Shown: positions 1-9,572 of the stretch, in pieces
Position numbering within the stretch: the first letter of the stretch is position 1
How the letters are laid out: every line of letters begins with the position of its first letter
Assembly (NCBI RefSeq): GCF_030504645.1
Contig: NZ_JAUKWQ010000015.1
Span: 1-64,000, forward strand
Direction: 5' to 3'
From: Rhizobium oryzicola
GTDB taxonomy: Bacteria > Pseudomonadota > Alphaproteobacteria > Rhizobiales > Rhizobiaceae
Length of the DNA stretch: 64,000 nucleotides
Notes under the pieces: generated by a model
Told to the model about the DNA's origin: nothing
Seen by the model: the letters and a program-made list of their open reading frames with translations, nothing else
Database searches by the model: none
Position numbers and translations under genes: made by a program

Positions 1-528
1 CAACGCTTCCTGACGTCGTCAGCGCTGATGTTTATCGGGTACCAAATCTTTGCCGGGCGGTACGAGATAGTTCCGGAATTTCTTGAGCTACAGACCTCCT
101 TCACGCCGCCAGCACTTGCGCCGGAGGACGTTGGGCAATTCCGCGCTGAAAGGATCACGCGCCCCAATAACGACAACGAGAGCAATGCCATGGGCGTAGT
201 GTATTCGGCGGCCGTGAACCAATGCCCGCTCTCGGTAGACGACCTGTTCATGATCGTGATCAGATTGATCGGTATGCGGGCGGCCGACGCCTCCGGCAAG
301 ATCATGGAAATGGCGTATCAGTGGGCCATGGCCCAGTGGGAAAACGCCGTCCAATCCCAACGATTTCGCCTGCGAAGTCCGAACGCAGCCCCCGAGACGA
401 TCGAGGCTCTCAAGAAGCTAGGCCGATCCGGCACACGCGGGCTTGCGGAACTGACGCTGGCAATGCGTCAGCACGTGGCCATTCCGCTGGATGGAGAGCT
501 CGTCAGCATGCTTCAGGGCCTCCGATAG
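1..528 (+). CDS. Hypothetical protein, 5' end outside window
   Basis: The reading frame is open from base 1, so the true start lies left of the window; the first internal ATG is at 28. The visible part is about 175 residues with no membrane segment and no motif I recognise. It has a short basic/asparagine-rich linker (RPNNDNES) followed by a mainly helical second half. It ends 28 bp before the end of the convergent UvrD-like helicase gene, so it is not part of that operon. It could be a further gene of the defence island or of plasmid backbone. Function unknown. Confidence 0.55.
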   Translation, partial: QRFLTSSALMFIGYQIFAGRYEIVPEFLELQTSFTPPALAPEDVGQFRAERITRPNNDNESNAMGVVYSAAVNQCPLSVDDLFMIVIRLIGMRAADASGKIMEMAYQWAMAQWENAVQSQRFRLRSPNAAPETIEALKKLGRSGTRGLAELTLAMRQHVAIPLDGELVSMLQGLR

Positions 529-555
529 GATCGGCTAGAACGGTTGCCGCCGCCT

Positions 556-2463
556 TTAGGCGATCAGTTCTATCTCGTCAGGTTCGAACCATTCCTGCCG
601 TATCATTGCGTCGCGTGCCAGCGTTGGATCCGAAGCGTAATACACAACGGCAAGGCTTTGCTCGGCGCGGCTGCAGGTCACATAAAACAGTCGCCGAGTC
701 CGATCGATGGTCGTCTCCTTTCCGGCCGCTTCATTCTCAATATCCGCCTTGCTCTTCGCCTTCGTTGCGAAAAGCTTGTCATAGGCGAACATGAAGCCAC
801 GCGCTTCATCATCGCTAACGACTACCATTACCCTAGGAAATTCCAGCCCCTTCACCCCCTGATGCGTGTCGAACTGCGATACACCACGAACGTAGCGATC
901 ATATCGCTCGATTTGGTCGAAGGGCGCCTCAAGCGCCAGCCGCCAACCACCCAACTCGCTTTTGACGTCGACTTCCTCTTCCTGGTCGCCGGCGTCACCG
1001 GCCGCATGAGCATCGCCTTCCGGGACAATGGCATCGGCGACGGAAAACGGGGCCAACACCTCGGGGATGGTGAAGAGGTTCGTTTCGGCGACATAGCGCA
1101 AGACCGAACGCGCAGTCGGCTTCTCATCCGCATTCACCAAGGCCAGCAGCCCATCGCTGGCAGCCTTGACCTTGCTGAGAATCTCGACCTGCTTCTCGCC
1201 GGCAGCTTCAAGCGCTTTGCGCTCGAGGAGTGGCGATGTGCGACGAACGGCCGCCGCGACGGTAAATCGATCTCCCGCGCGCAGGGCCGCGACCAGCGGC
1301 AATATTTCGCGTGTGAAAAGTCCGATGCCCGCGCCTGTCCCCTGCAGAAAGCTCGTGCGGATGCGCTCGACCGCGTACAGAGGCTCGAAGAATTGTTCGA
1401 AGCCAAAGCGGCGCGCGGACATCAGGTGCTCCAGCGCCAGCGTCTTGATCGCTTCGGCTCCCTCCGCCCAACTCGGATCGCCCGTGATCTCCGCCATCCG
1501 TGCAGCTACGGCGGCCTCGGCTGCGCTCTTGTCGGCGATCGCCTGTGAGACGACGAACAGCCGAGCAACGCCCTGCTCCGCATCGCTCCGCGGCTGCTGT
1601 TCCTCGCCATCCTCATCTCGTCTAATTTTATTGATGAGCGTGATGACTCGTGTGGGACAACGATGGTTCATCCGCTTCCTCGGTCTAGCCCAGGCCTGCG
1701 GGATCGCCTCCGCTAAACGCTCCTTACCGTCGGCGTAAATGCGCTGCATCGTATCGCCGAAGAGCCCCAGGCAAAAGGCTTCCCGGTATCCCGCCTCGAC
1801 ATCGAGCAGCGCGTCCAAGAGCCTCCGGCTCGTGTCCTGGCTCTCGTCGATAAGGAGAATGGGGAAGCGGGTCACCAGCAGCCAGCGTAAACCAGGCTTC
1901 GCGCCGAGAAAATCGGCAGTCATGGCGATAACCTCTGCGTGACTCAGAGAGTCCCTCGTGCGGTTGTCGCCCGTCGGGCTGTAAACGAATCGCGTAATTT
2001 CAGCGAGGTTCTCGCGACGCCGCCGCTTGCTTTCTATCGAGCGAGCGCGGTCCGACGCGGCTTTGCTATTTGCCCGACCCTTCGCCTGTGCTTCTTCCAG
2101 GTCTGCGATATCTGCTAGGAGCCGTGTCGAAAGCCACCCTCGAATGTCACCGTCGTAGCCGGCAATGAGCGACCACGCGAACGCGTGAATGGTCGACACC
2201 TCTACGCGAGGATCGAACTCGAGCCGTTGCTTGATCTCGTCGCAGGCGGCATTGGTGTAGGTAATCACCCCGATTTTCTGACCGGATAGCGACAATCGCC
2301 TGCCCTGCTCCTTACACACCGTCCGGATCGCCTCGACGAGCGACCGCGTCTTGCCCGATCCGGCGCCGGCATACAGAAAGAAGCTCCTCGGCTTCTCGAT
2401 GTTCAGGCAGGCGAGGATCGTTTCATCGGCTTCGGAATCGAATTTGTCGTCGACCGCGCTCAT
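556..2463 (-). CDS. UvrD/Rep-type superfamily 1 helicase, Gabija GajB-like
   Basis: A 635-residue ATP-dependent DNA helicase of the UvrD/PcrA/Rep type. Visible motifs, in order: Walker A AGAGSGKT (residues 32-39), motif Ia (TYTNAACDEI), Walker B/motif II (LLIDESQDT), motif III (GLFGDTMQRIY), motif V (HQGVKGLEFPRVMVV) and motif VI (FYVTCSRAEQ). Its start codon overlaps the stop of the upstream OLD-family nuclease gene by 4 bp (ATGA), which implies translational coupling. In Gabija defence, GajB is a UvrD-like helicase acting with the OLD nuclease GajA; the pairing and order here match, but this protein is longer than the roughly 500 residues usual for GajB. A generic helicase partner of a class 2 OLD nuclease is the alternative. 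Confidence 0.85.
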   Translation of the reverse strand: MSAVDDKFDSEADETILACLNIEKPRSFFLYAGAGSGKTRSLVEAIRTVCKEQGRRLSLSGQKIGVITYTNAACDEIKQRLEFDPRVEVSTIHAFAWSLIAGYDGDIRGWLSTRLLADIADLEEAQAKGRANSKAASDRARSIESKRRRRENLAEITRFVYSPTGDNRTRDSLSHAEVIAMTADFLGAKPGLRWLLVTRFPILLIDESQDTSRRLLDALLDVEAGYREAFCLGLFGDTMQRIYADGKERLAEAIPQAWARPRKRMNHRCPTRVITLINKIRRDEDGEEQQPRSDAEQGVARLFVVSQAIADKSAAEAAVAARMAEITGDPSWAEGAEAIKTLALEHLMSARRFGFEQFFEPLYAVERIRTSFLQGTGAGIGLFTREILPLVAALRAGDRFTVAAAVRRTSPLLERKALEAAGEKQVEILSKVKAASDGLLALVNADEKPTARSVLRYVAETNLFTIPEVLAPFSVADAIVPEGDAHAAGDAGDQEEEVDVKSELGGWRLALEAPFDQIERYDRYVRGVSQFDTHQGVKGLEFPRVMVVVSDDEARGFMFAYDKLFATKAKSKADIENEAAGKETTIDRTRRLFYVTCSRAEQSLAVVYYASDPTLARDAMIRQEWFEPDEIELIA

Positions 2464-4847
2464 GCGTCAGCCCCCTCGATTTCGGCGACGGCATGCTCTT
2501 CGACCGGCGGGTTAGCCTCGACCTCCTCCTCTGGCGGCGCCTCTTTGGCAAGAGGCAGGATCTCTACCTGCTTTTTCTTGAGCTGCGCGAGTAGCCATTC
2601 AAGTCCCTCGGCGATGTAGCGCGGCACGACGATCGTGTCGAAATTCTCAACCTCCATCACGTCGAGCGCAAACTCAGCCTTCTTGCCGTTCTTGAGAGCG
2701 AGGTACATTTTCCCGCCGATCGCGGCCGCCCCGCCACCATCAGCGATCGCGTCGCGAAACTTGCGGACCAGGCCGGTCCCATCCAGTTCGGCGAAGAAGC
2801 TGAGGTTGTCGAACGCGAGCGCGTCCTCAAACGTATACGGATATGCGACCTCCGGCCCGATAATACCCGGGGACGTCAGACCCATTGGGATCTGATACGC
2901 GGCACGCACAGCAAATAGCGGGTCGTCGTCTTCATGCAGCGTCTTCGTCGCGCCAACAGCTCGCATCAGCTCATCGACGTCGTCGAGCTTTGGCACCCAT
3001 GTCTTCAACGTCGCATTATTGGTTTTCTGACCGGCGCCTTTCGCGGGTTGGACGGAGGCACCGCCCGTTTTATCCAGCGTATCTAGGTCGGTGATGATCA
3101 GGGTCAGCAAGCCGAGGTGATCAATCAAAGGCTTGAGACGATGCGCGTGGCTTCCTCCGATCTCAAGCAGGGTGATGTAGCACTGGTTGAGCTCGTCGTA
3201 GTGCGCACGGATGAAATTCGGGACGAGCATGCGTTCGGCCGGTCCCTCCACCAAAATGGCCGCGTCGGCGAAGAACAGATCCGCGTGCTGGGCCCGAAGG
3301 TATCGGGTCACGAAACGCTCGGTCTCACTGCCCGGGCCAAAAACCTCCGACAGATTGATAACAGTGGAGACCGGCACTTTCGCGGCCATACCCGCGGGCA
3401 GTCGCCGGAAATAGCGCAGGCACGAGAACGACGTCTCGTGCGCGACATGGCTCGAATGGGTGCTAACAACCAACTGGGTGCGCAGCTTTTGGCTGTCGCC
3501 GAGGTCCTCGTGCGCGCGCAGCACCGCATAAGCCTTCTTGATGAAGACTTGCTGGACCTGCGCGTGCAAATGCGCTTCCGGTTCCTCGACCAGGACGAGA
3601 TGGAGCGGCTCGGTCGTGGTCACCGTCGCGCCGGTTGACGCCTTCCCGACACGCATCCAGGCGTCACGAAAGCTCATCAACCGGAATATCATCGAGATCA
3701 GGTTCTGATAGCCGAGGCCGTTATTTGCCTCGGGTAACCGCAACACGGGCGTCGTTACGCCGTCCTCGGCAATGACGTCTACCTCGAAGCTGATCGCCGC
3801 ATTGTGGTTGAGACCGTCGATAGCTTTCAAGCGCGTCGAGACGCGCGGACGTGGATCGGTCACGCCAGGATATCCCATACCCTCGACCTCGGTGAACGCC
3901 GCCTTGAAACTCTCGGTCAGCCGCTTGTCAAAAGCGTCCTGGGCGGCTTCTATCGCCTGCAACGCGCCGAGGTCTTTCGGATCAGGGCCCTTCGTCGGGT
4001 CGAGGTGTTTGGCGTAATAGCTTCTGAGCTGATCGGACAGCCGATTGCCGCTTGCCGACACAGGGGCATCATCATTCTCCGCGACCTGCTGCTCCTCACC
4101 GAAGCCCCTCTGCGCCGGTATGTCATGAACACGGATCAAGCCGCTCAGCGGGTCACCTTCGATCGGCCGAGATCCGACCGGAAGGGCCTGCGCCCGCGCC
4201 AGAGATTTTGCAGGAGCGACGAGCTGACCTGGATCCAGCGAATAGGCACGAATGGTGAAGTGCGTCGACAAACGCTTGCTCAGGAAATCGATCAGACTTT
4301 CGGGCCAGATCGTCAGCTTGGGCGGAGTAGCAGGTGGATCAGCGTCGGGATTATCCGCCGCGGCGGCCGCGATGGCTGCCGCCAGCATCGTCTCCGCATC
4401 GCTCACCGCACCCATGAACTCCTTGTACAATAGCGCAAGGTCCTTCGGCTCGTAGCGCAGCCGGACGCCGAGTCTTCCCCCTTCCCAATCCAAGGTCGGG
4501 ATGAGCTCACGAACGTGGTGCATCTCCCCCGCTTCGACGTGCAGCCACAGGTCCAGAGTCGGCAATGCGCTAACCCAGGGATCAACGACTAGGTCGACGA
4601 TCTCCTCCGCGTTCCGGGCAGCTATCCATGCGTCGCCCAAGGCGATAATCGTGGGCCAATGGCACAACGTGAAATCATGCATCTCGAACGGACAGCGGCG
4701 CGGCGACAAGAATCGTCGTAGTGCAAGCATCGCCGACGTCTTGCCGCTGTTGTTTGCTCCCACGAAAAGTGTAGTCGTGTTAGAAAGGTCGACCCGCGTC
4801 GACAATAACTTCCTGAAATTGGCGATCTCTAAGAACTCAATATGCAC
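2460..4847 (-). CDS. OLD-family ATP-dependent nuclease (ABC ATPase + TOPRIM), Gabija GajA-like
   Basis: About 795 residues. The N-terminal half is an SMC/ABC-like ATPase: Walker A GANNSGKT (about residues 30-37), Walker B with LVLVEEPEAHLHAQ, and an H-loop (VVSTHSSHVAHE). A C-terminal TOPRIM nuclease domain follows, with the acidic residues in ILVEGPAER and IITDLDTLD. This is the class 2 OLD architecture, which is paired with a UvrD helicase as here. I chose the GTG at 4847 because the conserved N-terminus (HIEFLEIANFR) begins there; a TTG at 4862 is possible. An acidic tail (AEIEGADA) ends the protein. In Gabija, GajA is a nucleotide-sensing site-specific DNA nickase. At this length it is larger than typical GajA (about 580), so 'Gabija-like' is an inference. 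Confidence 0.85.
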   Translation of the reverse strand: MHIEFLEIANFRKLLSTRVDLSNTTTLFVGANNSGKTSAMLALRRFLSPRRCPFEMHDFTLCHWPTIIALGDAWIAARNAEEIVDLVVDPWVSALPTLDLWLHVEAGEMHHVRELIPTLDWEGGRLGVRLRYEPKDLALLYKEFMGAVSDAETMLAAAIAAAAADNPDADPPATPPKLTIWPESLIDFLSKRLSTHFTIRAYSLDPGQLVAPAKSLARAQALPVGSRPIEGDPLSGLIRVHDIPAQRGFGEEQQVAENDDAPVSASGNRLSDQLRSYYAKHLDPTKGPDPKDLGALQAIEAAQDAFDKRLTESFKAAFTEVEGMGYPGVTDPRPRVSTRLKAIDGLNHNAAISFEVDVIAEDGVTTPVLRLPEANNGLGYQNLISMIFRLMSFRDAWMRVGKASTGATVTTTEPLHLVLVEEPEAHLHAQVQQVFIKKAYAVLRAHEDLGDSQKLRTQLVVSTHSSHVAHETSFSCLRYFRRLPAGMAAKVPVSTVINLSEVFGPGSETERFVTRYLRAQHADLFFADAAILVEGPAERMLVPNFIRAHYDELNQCYITLLEIGGSHAHRLKPLIDHLGLLTLIITDLDTLDKTGGASVQPAKGAGQKTNNATLKTWVPKLDDVDELMRAVGATKTLHEDDDPLFAVRAAYQIPMGLTSPGIIGPEVAYPYTFEDALAFDNLSFFAELDGTGLVRKFRDAIADGGGAAAIGGKMYLALKNGKKAEFALDVMEVENFDTIVVPRYIAEGLEWLLAQLKKKQVEILPLAKEAPPEEEVEANPPVEEHAVAEIEGADA

Positions 4848-4946
4848 TGTCAGCGCCCCCAATCCCTGTCTGCGGTATCATTACCCGCAGGTCGCTTACG
4901 CGTTATACTTGTCTTTGACCGACAGCGGCAGTCGCTTAGTCGTTGG

Positions 4947-7900
4947 CTAAGCGTCGGCGCGTGGCCATCGCATCTTGCCTCGTCCAATTCGCAGCACGTC
5001 GACCAACGTCGTCCGGCCCGGAACCCGACCCGAGAACAAGCTGGGCTTCGGATCGACAGCAGATTTCTTGAACGCGAACAGCCGTCGATAGTCCGGTGTT
5101 GCGAGCCAGGTCTGACCGTCGCCGGCATCTGTGATGATCCGATACAGACCCGGCCCGGGCGCCCGCGCGCCAGCTGGCACATCGAGCAGGCGCTTGTTGG
5201 GCTCGACATTCCATTTTTGAATGCCGCCGCTCAGGGCTTCAGTTCTGAATCGCGCCCATAACGCCGCAGTATCCGGCGTAGGCCAATCGCCGAGATCGGT
5301 GAAGGCGGTGACTTCGTCGGACTCCAGCCAAGCTCGCATCTCGGCTGGCGTGACAAAGACCGGCTCGGTGCTATCGATGGCGGCTATCGCAGCCCGGCGC
5401 GACGGTAGACCGGCGCGGATCAGCATCGACATCATGAAGCGCGGCACGCCCGTCTCCAAAGCTGCCGCTCCGCCGCCGGGAATAATGTCTGGCGCCCACC
5501 CGAGCGAGAGACGACGCGTGCGGATCGCCTCGAGCGCCCAGACAAGCCGATAGGTGAACGCCTCTTCGACAACGCGCATATTGTCAGGACCGATCTCGGT
5601 CACCTCCGCACCCGAAACCCATTGGCTGAGAATCCTTCGCCAATCTACTGGGAGCGCATTCCTTTTGTCGGGGATGAACGGACGCATGACGAGCAGCCGC
5701 TCGGCGAGGCCGGCGAGCGCGTCCGAAAGTTCGTCGACATCACCCGGCAGCGACGCCGCGTCGGCTCGATCGACGAGCGCTCCCAACTCGTCAGCCATGG
5801 TGTCGATGGCCAGGCCGGCCTCAAGCCCGACGCCCATAGCGAAATGGCCCCTGCGCGCGTGTGGCGTGGTGACGCTCCAGATCAAATTGGCTCGGGCTTC
5901 GAAAACCCTACGGTGCTGCGCCACTGTCGCTTCGCCTTCGCGGGCAATCTGGCGCGCCCAAAGCGACCCCTGGAGCGCTTCATCCAGCAGCCGCGGCAGA
6001 TCCGCTCGATCAGCGTCGAGAGCTTCGATCAAACCGAAGACGGTCGCATCAAGACGCTCGACGAGTTGAGACAGCGGTTCTTCCTCGATGTTCTCCTCTT
6101 CGTCCCCGCCACCATCACCTTCTTCGTCTTCATCTTCATCATCCTCGTCAGCGCCAGGATCGGCCAGCTCGGCGGCAACCGCAGCTTCCTCCGCCTCCGA
6201 TTTCCAGCCGTCCCTTGAATTCGCCAGGTATTCCCAGGCATCAGTCCGCGCGAGAATGCCTCCGCGCGTCAGGCGCTCAAGGATCTCGGCCACGATCTGG
6301 ATCAGCCCGCTCTGCAATGTCCGCGCCTTCGACGAGGCGACCAGTTGCCGCCACTCGCCGCTGCGCCAGTCTACTCGGTCGAGCATGACGTGGACGATCA
6401 GACCCTCGACGTCGACGAACGCTCGGCCTGCTCGTCCGGCGACATTTGCGAACTCTTCCCCAGTGATCAGCGCGCCCGAGCGGTAAAGCGCAGGCACAAG
6501 CAGAACCGCGGCATTGAGGTTGAGGCCTTGCGACAAGGTCGGAGATGCGACGATGACCTTTAGCACACCCTCCGACAGTAGGATCTCCAGCTCCCTCAGA
6601 AACGGGCTTGGCAGGCGACCGTGATGGATGGCGACGCCGAGCTTCAGGCTGGCCACGGCGGGATGGCCGTCGCCGAGCCATTCCTTCCCGACCTCCAGCG
6701 CCCTTGCAATCGGGCCCTCGTCGTCGAGAAGCGGCTCCAAATATCCGCGTCGGCACAGGTCAACCACACGCTTGCCATAGCCCTCGACCCAATTGGCCTG
6801 CGTGGAGAAGATCAGGGTCCGCTTACCTTGACCCGCAAACTCCCACGCCGCGAACAGGGTGAGATGCCCGGCCTCGCGCGGGTACGGCTTCTTCTCCCGG
6901 CCCAACGGCGGCTTCTGGACCACAAATCGATCGATAAATGGTCCGTTCGCCGTGAGATCGAGCGTCAGGCGGGCATCACGCCCGCGCCACTTCAGCATTC
7001 CGAAACGCTGGCGCGTCGGCCGCCAATCTGATCGCACCGGCTCCCCGGGTTGGTCCGAGCGTATCCAAGCGGTCAGATCATCCAGCTCATCGCCACTTGG
7101 AAGGATAGCGGACAGGCAAACGATCCGCCGATCGGCGGCATCGCCGCGCCGTAGCAACCGCTGAACCAGCATCTCATAGCGAATCTCGCGCTCGCTCGGG
7201 CCGATCATGTGCCCCTCGTCGAGAACAATGAGGCCGACGTCGTCGATCAAGCTCGAATCGCTGCGAAGCGCGAAGTCTAGTTTCTCCGGTGTCGCGATGA
7301 TGATCTCGCGCGACCGGAGCGCATCCTCGTCACCGGCCGACAATCCGCTTGCACCGTAGAGCGACGAAACGCTGAACCCCAGAGGAGCGAACGTCTTCCG
7401 GAATGAGCGCTCGGTCTGCGCCGACAGCGCGCGCAGCGGCGTGACGATCAGGACGCGACGCGCTGCGGATAGCGTCATCAGCGCGGCGATCTCGGCGACG
7501 CGCGTCTTTCCGGCGCTGGTCGGAAGCGCCACGACGAGATCGTCGGTTATGTCCGTCGACCGACGCGCCGCTTCACGCTGAGACGGCCATAACTCAACCT
7601 CGGAATTCTTGCGGGCGAACAAGGAGCCGATGAAGAGCTGCCGAAGCTCCGGGTAGCGCTCCTCAGCCCCGTCCGGCGGATCGATCGGCAGATTCTGGTG
7701 CAGCGAGTGTGCCCACAGATCATCGATCAAATGACGGCAGAGGTTCGAAATCCACCAGAGCGGCACGTTCTCGGCATTATCCGCTAGGCTGACGGCCGTG
7801 GCCAAGAGGTTGCGGGCCGTCTGCAGCGGCTCGTCATCGCCGGTGGCAAGTGCGAACTCGAAGTGCGCCAAGGCGCGGCAGATCGTGGTGTTGAGAATCG

Positions 7901-8465
7901 TTGCCAGCACCTCATCGCGATCGGCTTCCTCGCCGCGCAGCTCGGCCGACATCTGCGCATCGCCATGCGCTTCGTCATTCAGCCAGTCGCGGACATAGGC
8001 GCGAAGCCGATCAAGGTCGCGCAGGATGAGCAACATGACCGCGGTCTCGCCGGGTGCGACGTTGAGGTCGCCGGGAACCTCGTTGAACAGGGAGTACGCA
8101 ACTGCCGAATAGCCGGCGAGATGATAGGCGGCCGCCGCGATTGTCCTGCGAAATCCACGATCCGGCGCTTCGGGGTCGCCGTTGCGGATAAGGGCTTCGA
8201 ACGCATTGGCTGCTCGCTCGAAAGCCTTGCTGGTTAGCGGCGATGCGCCTTCACCGGTGCGAAGCGCCATCGCGCCACGTAGAAGCGCAAAGCCGTGCTC
8301 GGCCAAGTCCACTTCGATCGTCGCGCCGAGCGCGGGCGCGTCAGCCGGCAACACGCCGTCGGTCCGCATCAACGACCAGGCGGCGCCTCGGTAAAGCAAC
8401 CGACGCAAGATTCCTTCCTGGGTCGCGGCGGTCAGAAAGATCCGCAGTTCGTCAATCGTCTCCAA
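4947..8465 (-). CDS. Superfamily 2 DExH helicase, Hachiman HamB-like
   Basis: About 1172 residues. A helical N-terminal region of about 310 residues precedes a two-lobed SF2 helicase core: PTSAGKT (Walker A), VLDEGHMIG (DEGH), LSAIL (motif III), ASPTLSQGLNL (motif V) and VAGRAGRAF (motif VI). A strongly acidic low-complexity stretch of about 30 residues (6085-6160) follows the core, and then an alpha-helical C-terminal domain. The start is uncertain: the frame is open to 8516, and the TTG at 8465 gives an overlap of 14 bp with the upstream DUF1837-type gene. In Hachiman (and the related AbpAB pair) a DUF1837 effector nuclease HamA is held by helicase HamB, which senses damaged or foreign DNA; the gene order here is the same. 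Confidence 0.83.
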   Translation of the reverse strand: METIDELRIFLTAATQEGILRRLLYRGAAWSLMRTDGVLPADAPALGATIEVDLAEHGFALLRGAMALRTGEGASPLTSKAFERAANAFEALIRNGDPEAPDRGFRRTIAAAAYHLAGYSAVAYSLFNEVPGDLNVAPGETAVMLLILRDLDRLRAYVRDWLNDEAHGDAQMSAELRGEEADRDEVLATILNTTICRALAHFEFALATGDDEPLQTARNLLATAVSLADNAENVPLWWISNLCRHLIDDLWAHSLHQNLPIDPPDGAEERYPELRQLFIGSLFARKNSEVELWPSQREAARRSTDITDDLVVALPTSAGKTRVAEIAALMTLSAARRVLIVTPLRALSAQTERSFRKTFAPLGFSVSSLYGASGLSAGDEDALRSREIIIATPEKLDFALRSDSSLIDDVGLIVLDEGHMIGPSEREIRYEMLVQRLLRRGDAADRRIVCLSAILPSGDELDDLTAWIRSDQPGEPVRSDWRPTRQRFGMLKWRGRDARLTLDLTANGPFIDRFVVQKPPLGREKKPYPREAGHLTLFAAWEFAGQGKRTLIFSTQANWVEGYGKRVVDLCRRGYLEPLLDDEGPIARALEVGKEWLGDGHPAVASLKLGVAIHHGRLPSPFLRELEILLSEGVLKVIVASPTLSQGLNLNAAVLLVPALYRSGALITGEEFANVAGRAGRAFVDVEGLIVHVMLDRVDWRSGEWRQLVASSKARTLQSGLIQIVAEILERLTRGGILARTDAWEYLANSRDGWKSEAEEAAVAAELADPGADEDDEDEDEEGDGGGDEEENIEEEPLSQLVERLDATVFGLIEALDADRADLPRLLDEALQGSLWARQIAREGEATVAQHRRVFEARANLIWSVTTPHARRGHFAMGVGLEAGLAIDTMADELGALVDRADAASLPGDVDELSDALAGLAERLLVMRPFIPDKRNALPVDWRRILSQWVSGAEVTEIGPDNMRVVEEAFTYRLVWALEAIRTRRLSLGWAPDIIPGGGAAALETGVPRFMMSMLIRAGLPSRRAAIAAIDSTEPVFVTPAEMRAWLESDEVTAFTDLGDWPTPDTAALWARFRTEALSGGIQKWNVEPNKRLLDVPAGARAPGPGLYRIITDAGDGQTWLATPDYRRLFAFKKSAVDPKPSLFSGRVPGRTTLVDVLRIGRGKMRWPRADA

Positions 8466-9273
8466 GGTCTTCCGCCTCTTCGTACATCTCCCTGATGAAG
8501 TCCTGGTGATCCTCAATGCGGAGGTTCACCACAAACTGATCTCGATTGGTGCTTGCCGCGTCGAGGTCCTCTTTCAAGGCGGCAGGAGGCGCGTTACCCG
8601 ACATCGTGAACAGCATGTGATTGATGCGGCCAGGCCGCAGCGCCTTGAGGCCTACTTCGTCGCGAATTGCGCGGCCCAGCGCGACATCGTCGTCGTCGGT
8701 GCTCTCCAACAGGCGATTTGCGACAAATAGGAGCGAGTCTGGCGTGCAGCGGCCACTATCGCGGTTGAGAACCTTCCGCGCCGCAGTGACGGTTGCTCTC
8801 CCCAGCACCCTGTTGCTCTTGGCTTCGCCCTTTAGCAGCCAAAGGCCCCGATCATCACCGTCACCGCCATAGGCAGCACCAATGAAGTCGTCGCCCCGCA
8901 TTGCCATATTGCGACCGTCCTTGTAACGAAGCCGGCGCACAGGAACGCGGAGACCGATTTCCTCCTCGACCAGCTCAGTCGCAAGGATCTCGCCGAGATC
9001 GCCGGATCGGCCCCTATCCGTTTGCGGAAGCTCTGCGCGGAGAATTTCTGCGGCGCCGGCATACCCGAGACGCGCGACGTCATCGGCTATCCGATCAAGG
9101 CGGTCGTAGTGAGATCGGACGGTCTCCGCGAGTGATTCACGAACTGCGTCGCGCCCACCTGCCTTTTCGACGAGGCACCAATACTCCTTGCGCTCGTTCT
9201 TTTCTTTCGTGGTGTCGCACCACTCTCCGTACAGCGCCACGCCACGCCTCCCCAATAGCGCCGACGAAAACAC
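8452..9273 (-). CDS. DUF1837-type nuclease, Hachiman HamA-like
   Basis: 273 residues, GTG start. The central part carries the layout expected of the HamA C-terminal (DUF1837) nuclease domain: a glutamate in GEILATELVEE (about residue 95), RGDD (127-130) and GEAKS (149-153), which together resemble a PD-(D/E)xK site (E...D...ExK). The next gene is a HamB-like helicase overlapping by 14 bp, so the two are almost certainly co-translated. In Hachiman, HamA is the DNA-degrading effector released by the helicase. It is the first of four tightly packed genes on this strand that continue into the Gabija-like pair. The family call rests on motif pattern and partner gene, not on a profile search. Confidence 0.8.
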   Translation of the reverse strand: MFSSALLGRRGVALYGEWCDTTKEKNERKEYWCLVEKAGGRDAVRESLAETVRSHYDRLDRIADDVARLGYAGAAEILRAELPQTDRGRSGDLGEILATELVEEEIGLRVPVRRLRYKDGRNMAMRGDDFIGAAYGGDGDDRGLWLLKGEAKSNRVLGRATVTAARKVLNRDSGRCTPDSLLFVANRLLESTDDDDVALGRAIRDEVGLKALRPGRINHMLFTMSGNAPPAALKEDLDAASTNRDQFVVNLRIEDHQDFIREMYEEAEDLGDD

Positions 9274-9572
9274 TCTACTTTCGCTACTTGAACGACCACG
9301 TCGTATCAGTTGTTAGAAAGTAACGCCCCGCGACCGATTTTGATTCCCGTCGAAGTATATACTTGCAACGTTTCCGCGTCTTTAGTGACTTTGAAACAAC
9401 CCCAGAGATTAGGGCCTGCTTGCTTCCCCGCTCTTGGCGGACCTTTTCGAGGATGCCTTGCAGATTGGCAAATCGTTCAGCCGCAGACATCCGCCCACGG
9501 GGGCACATTGGTTCGCTGGAAATCACAGGTTCTTTACCCGGTTGCCAATGAAAGCCACGTTCTGCAAGATGA
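9274..9572. other. Intergenic stretch upstream of the defence operon
   Basis: About 300 bp between the end of the DUF1612 gene and the start of the HamA-like gene; the promoter for the defence operon should lie here. A small minus-strand open frame (9284-9490, 68 codons from ATG; basic, no recognised motif) ends 10 bp before hamA and might be a leader or regulator gene, but I see nothing that proves it is expressed. Confidence 0.4.
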
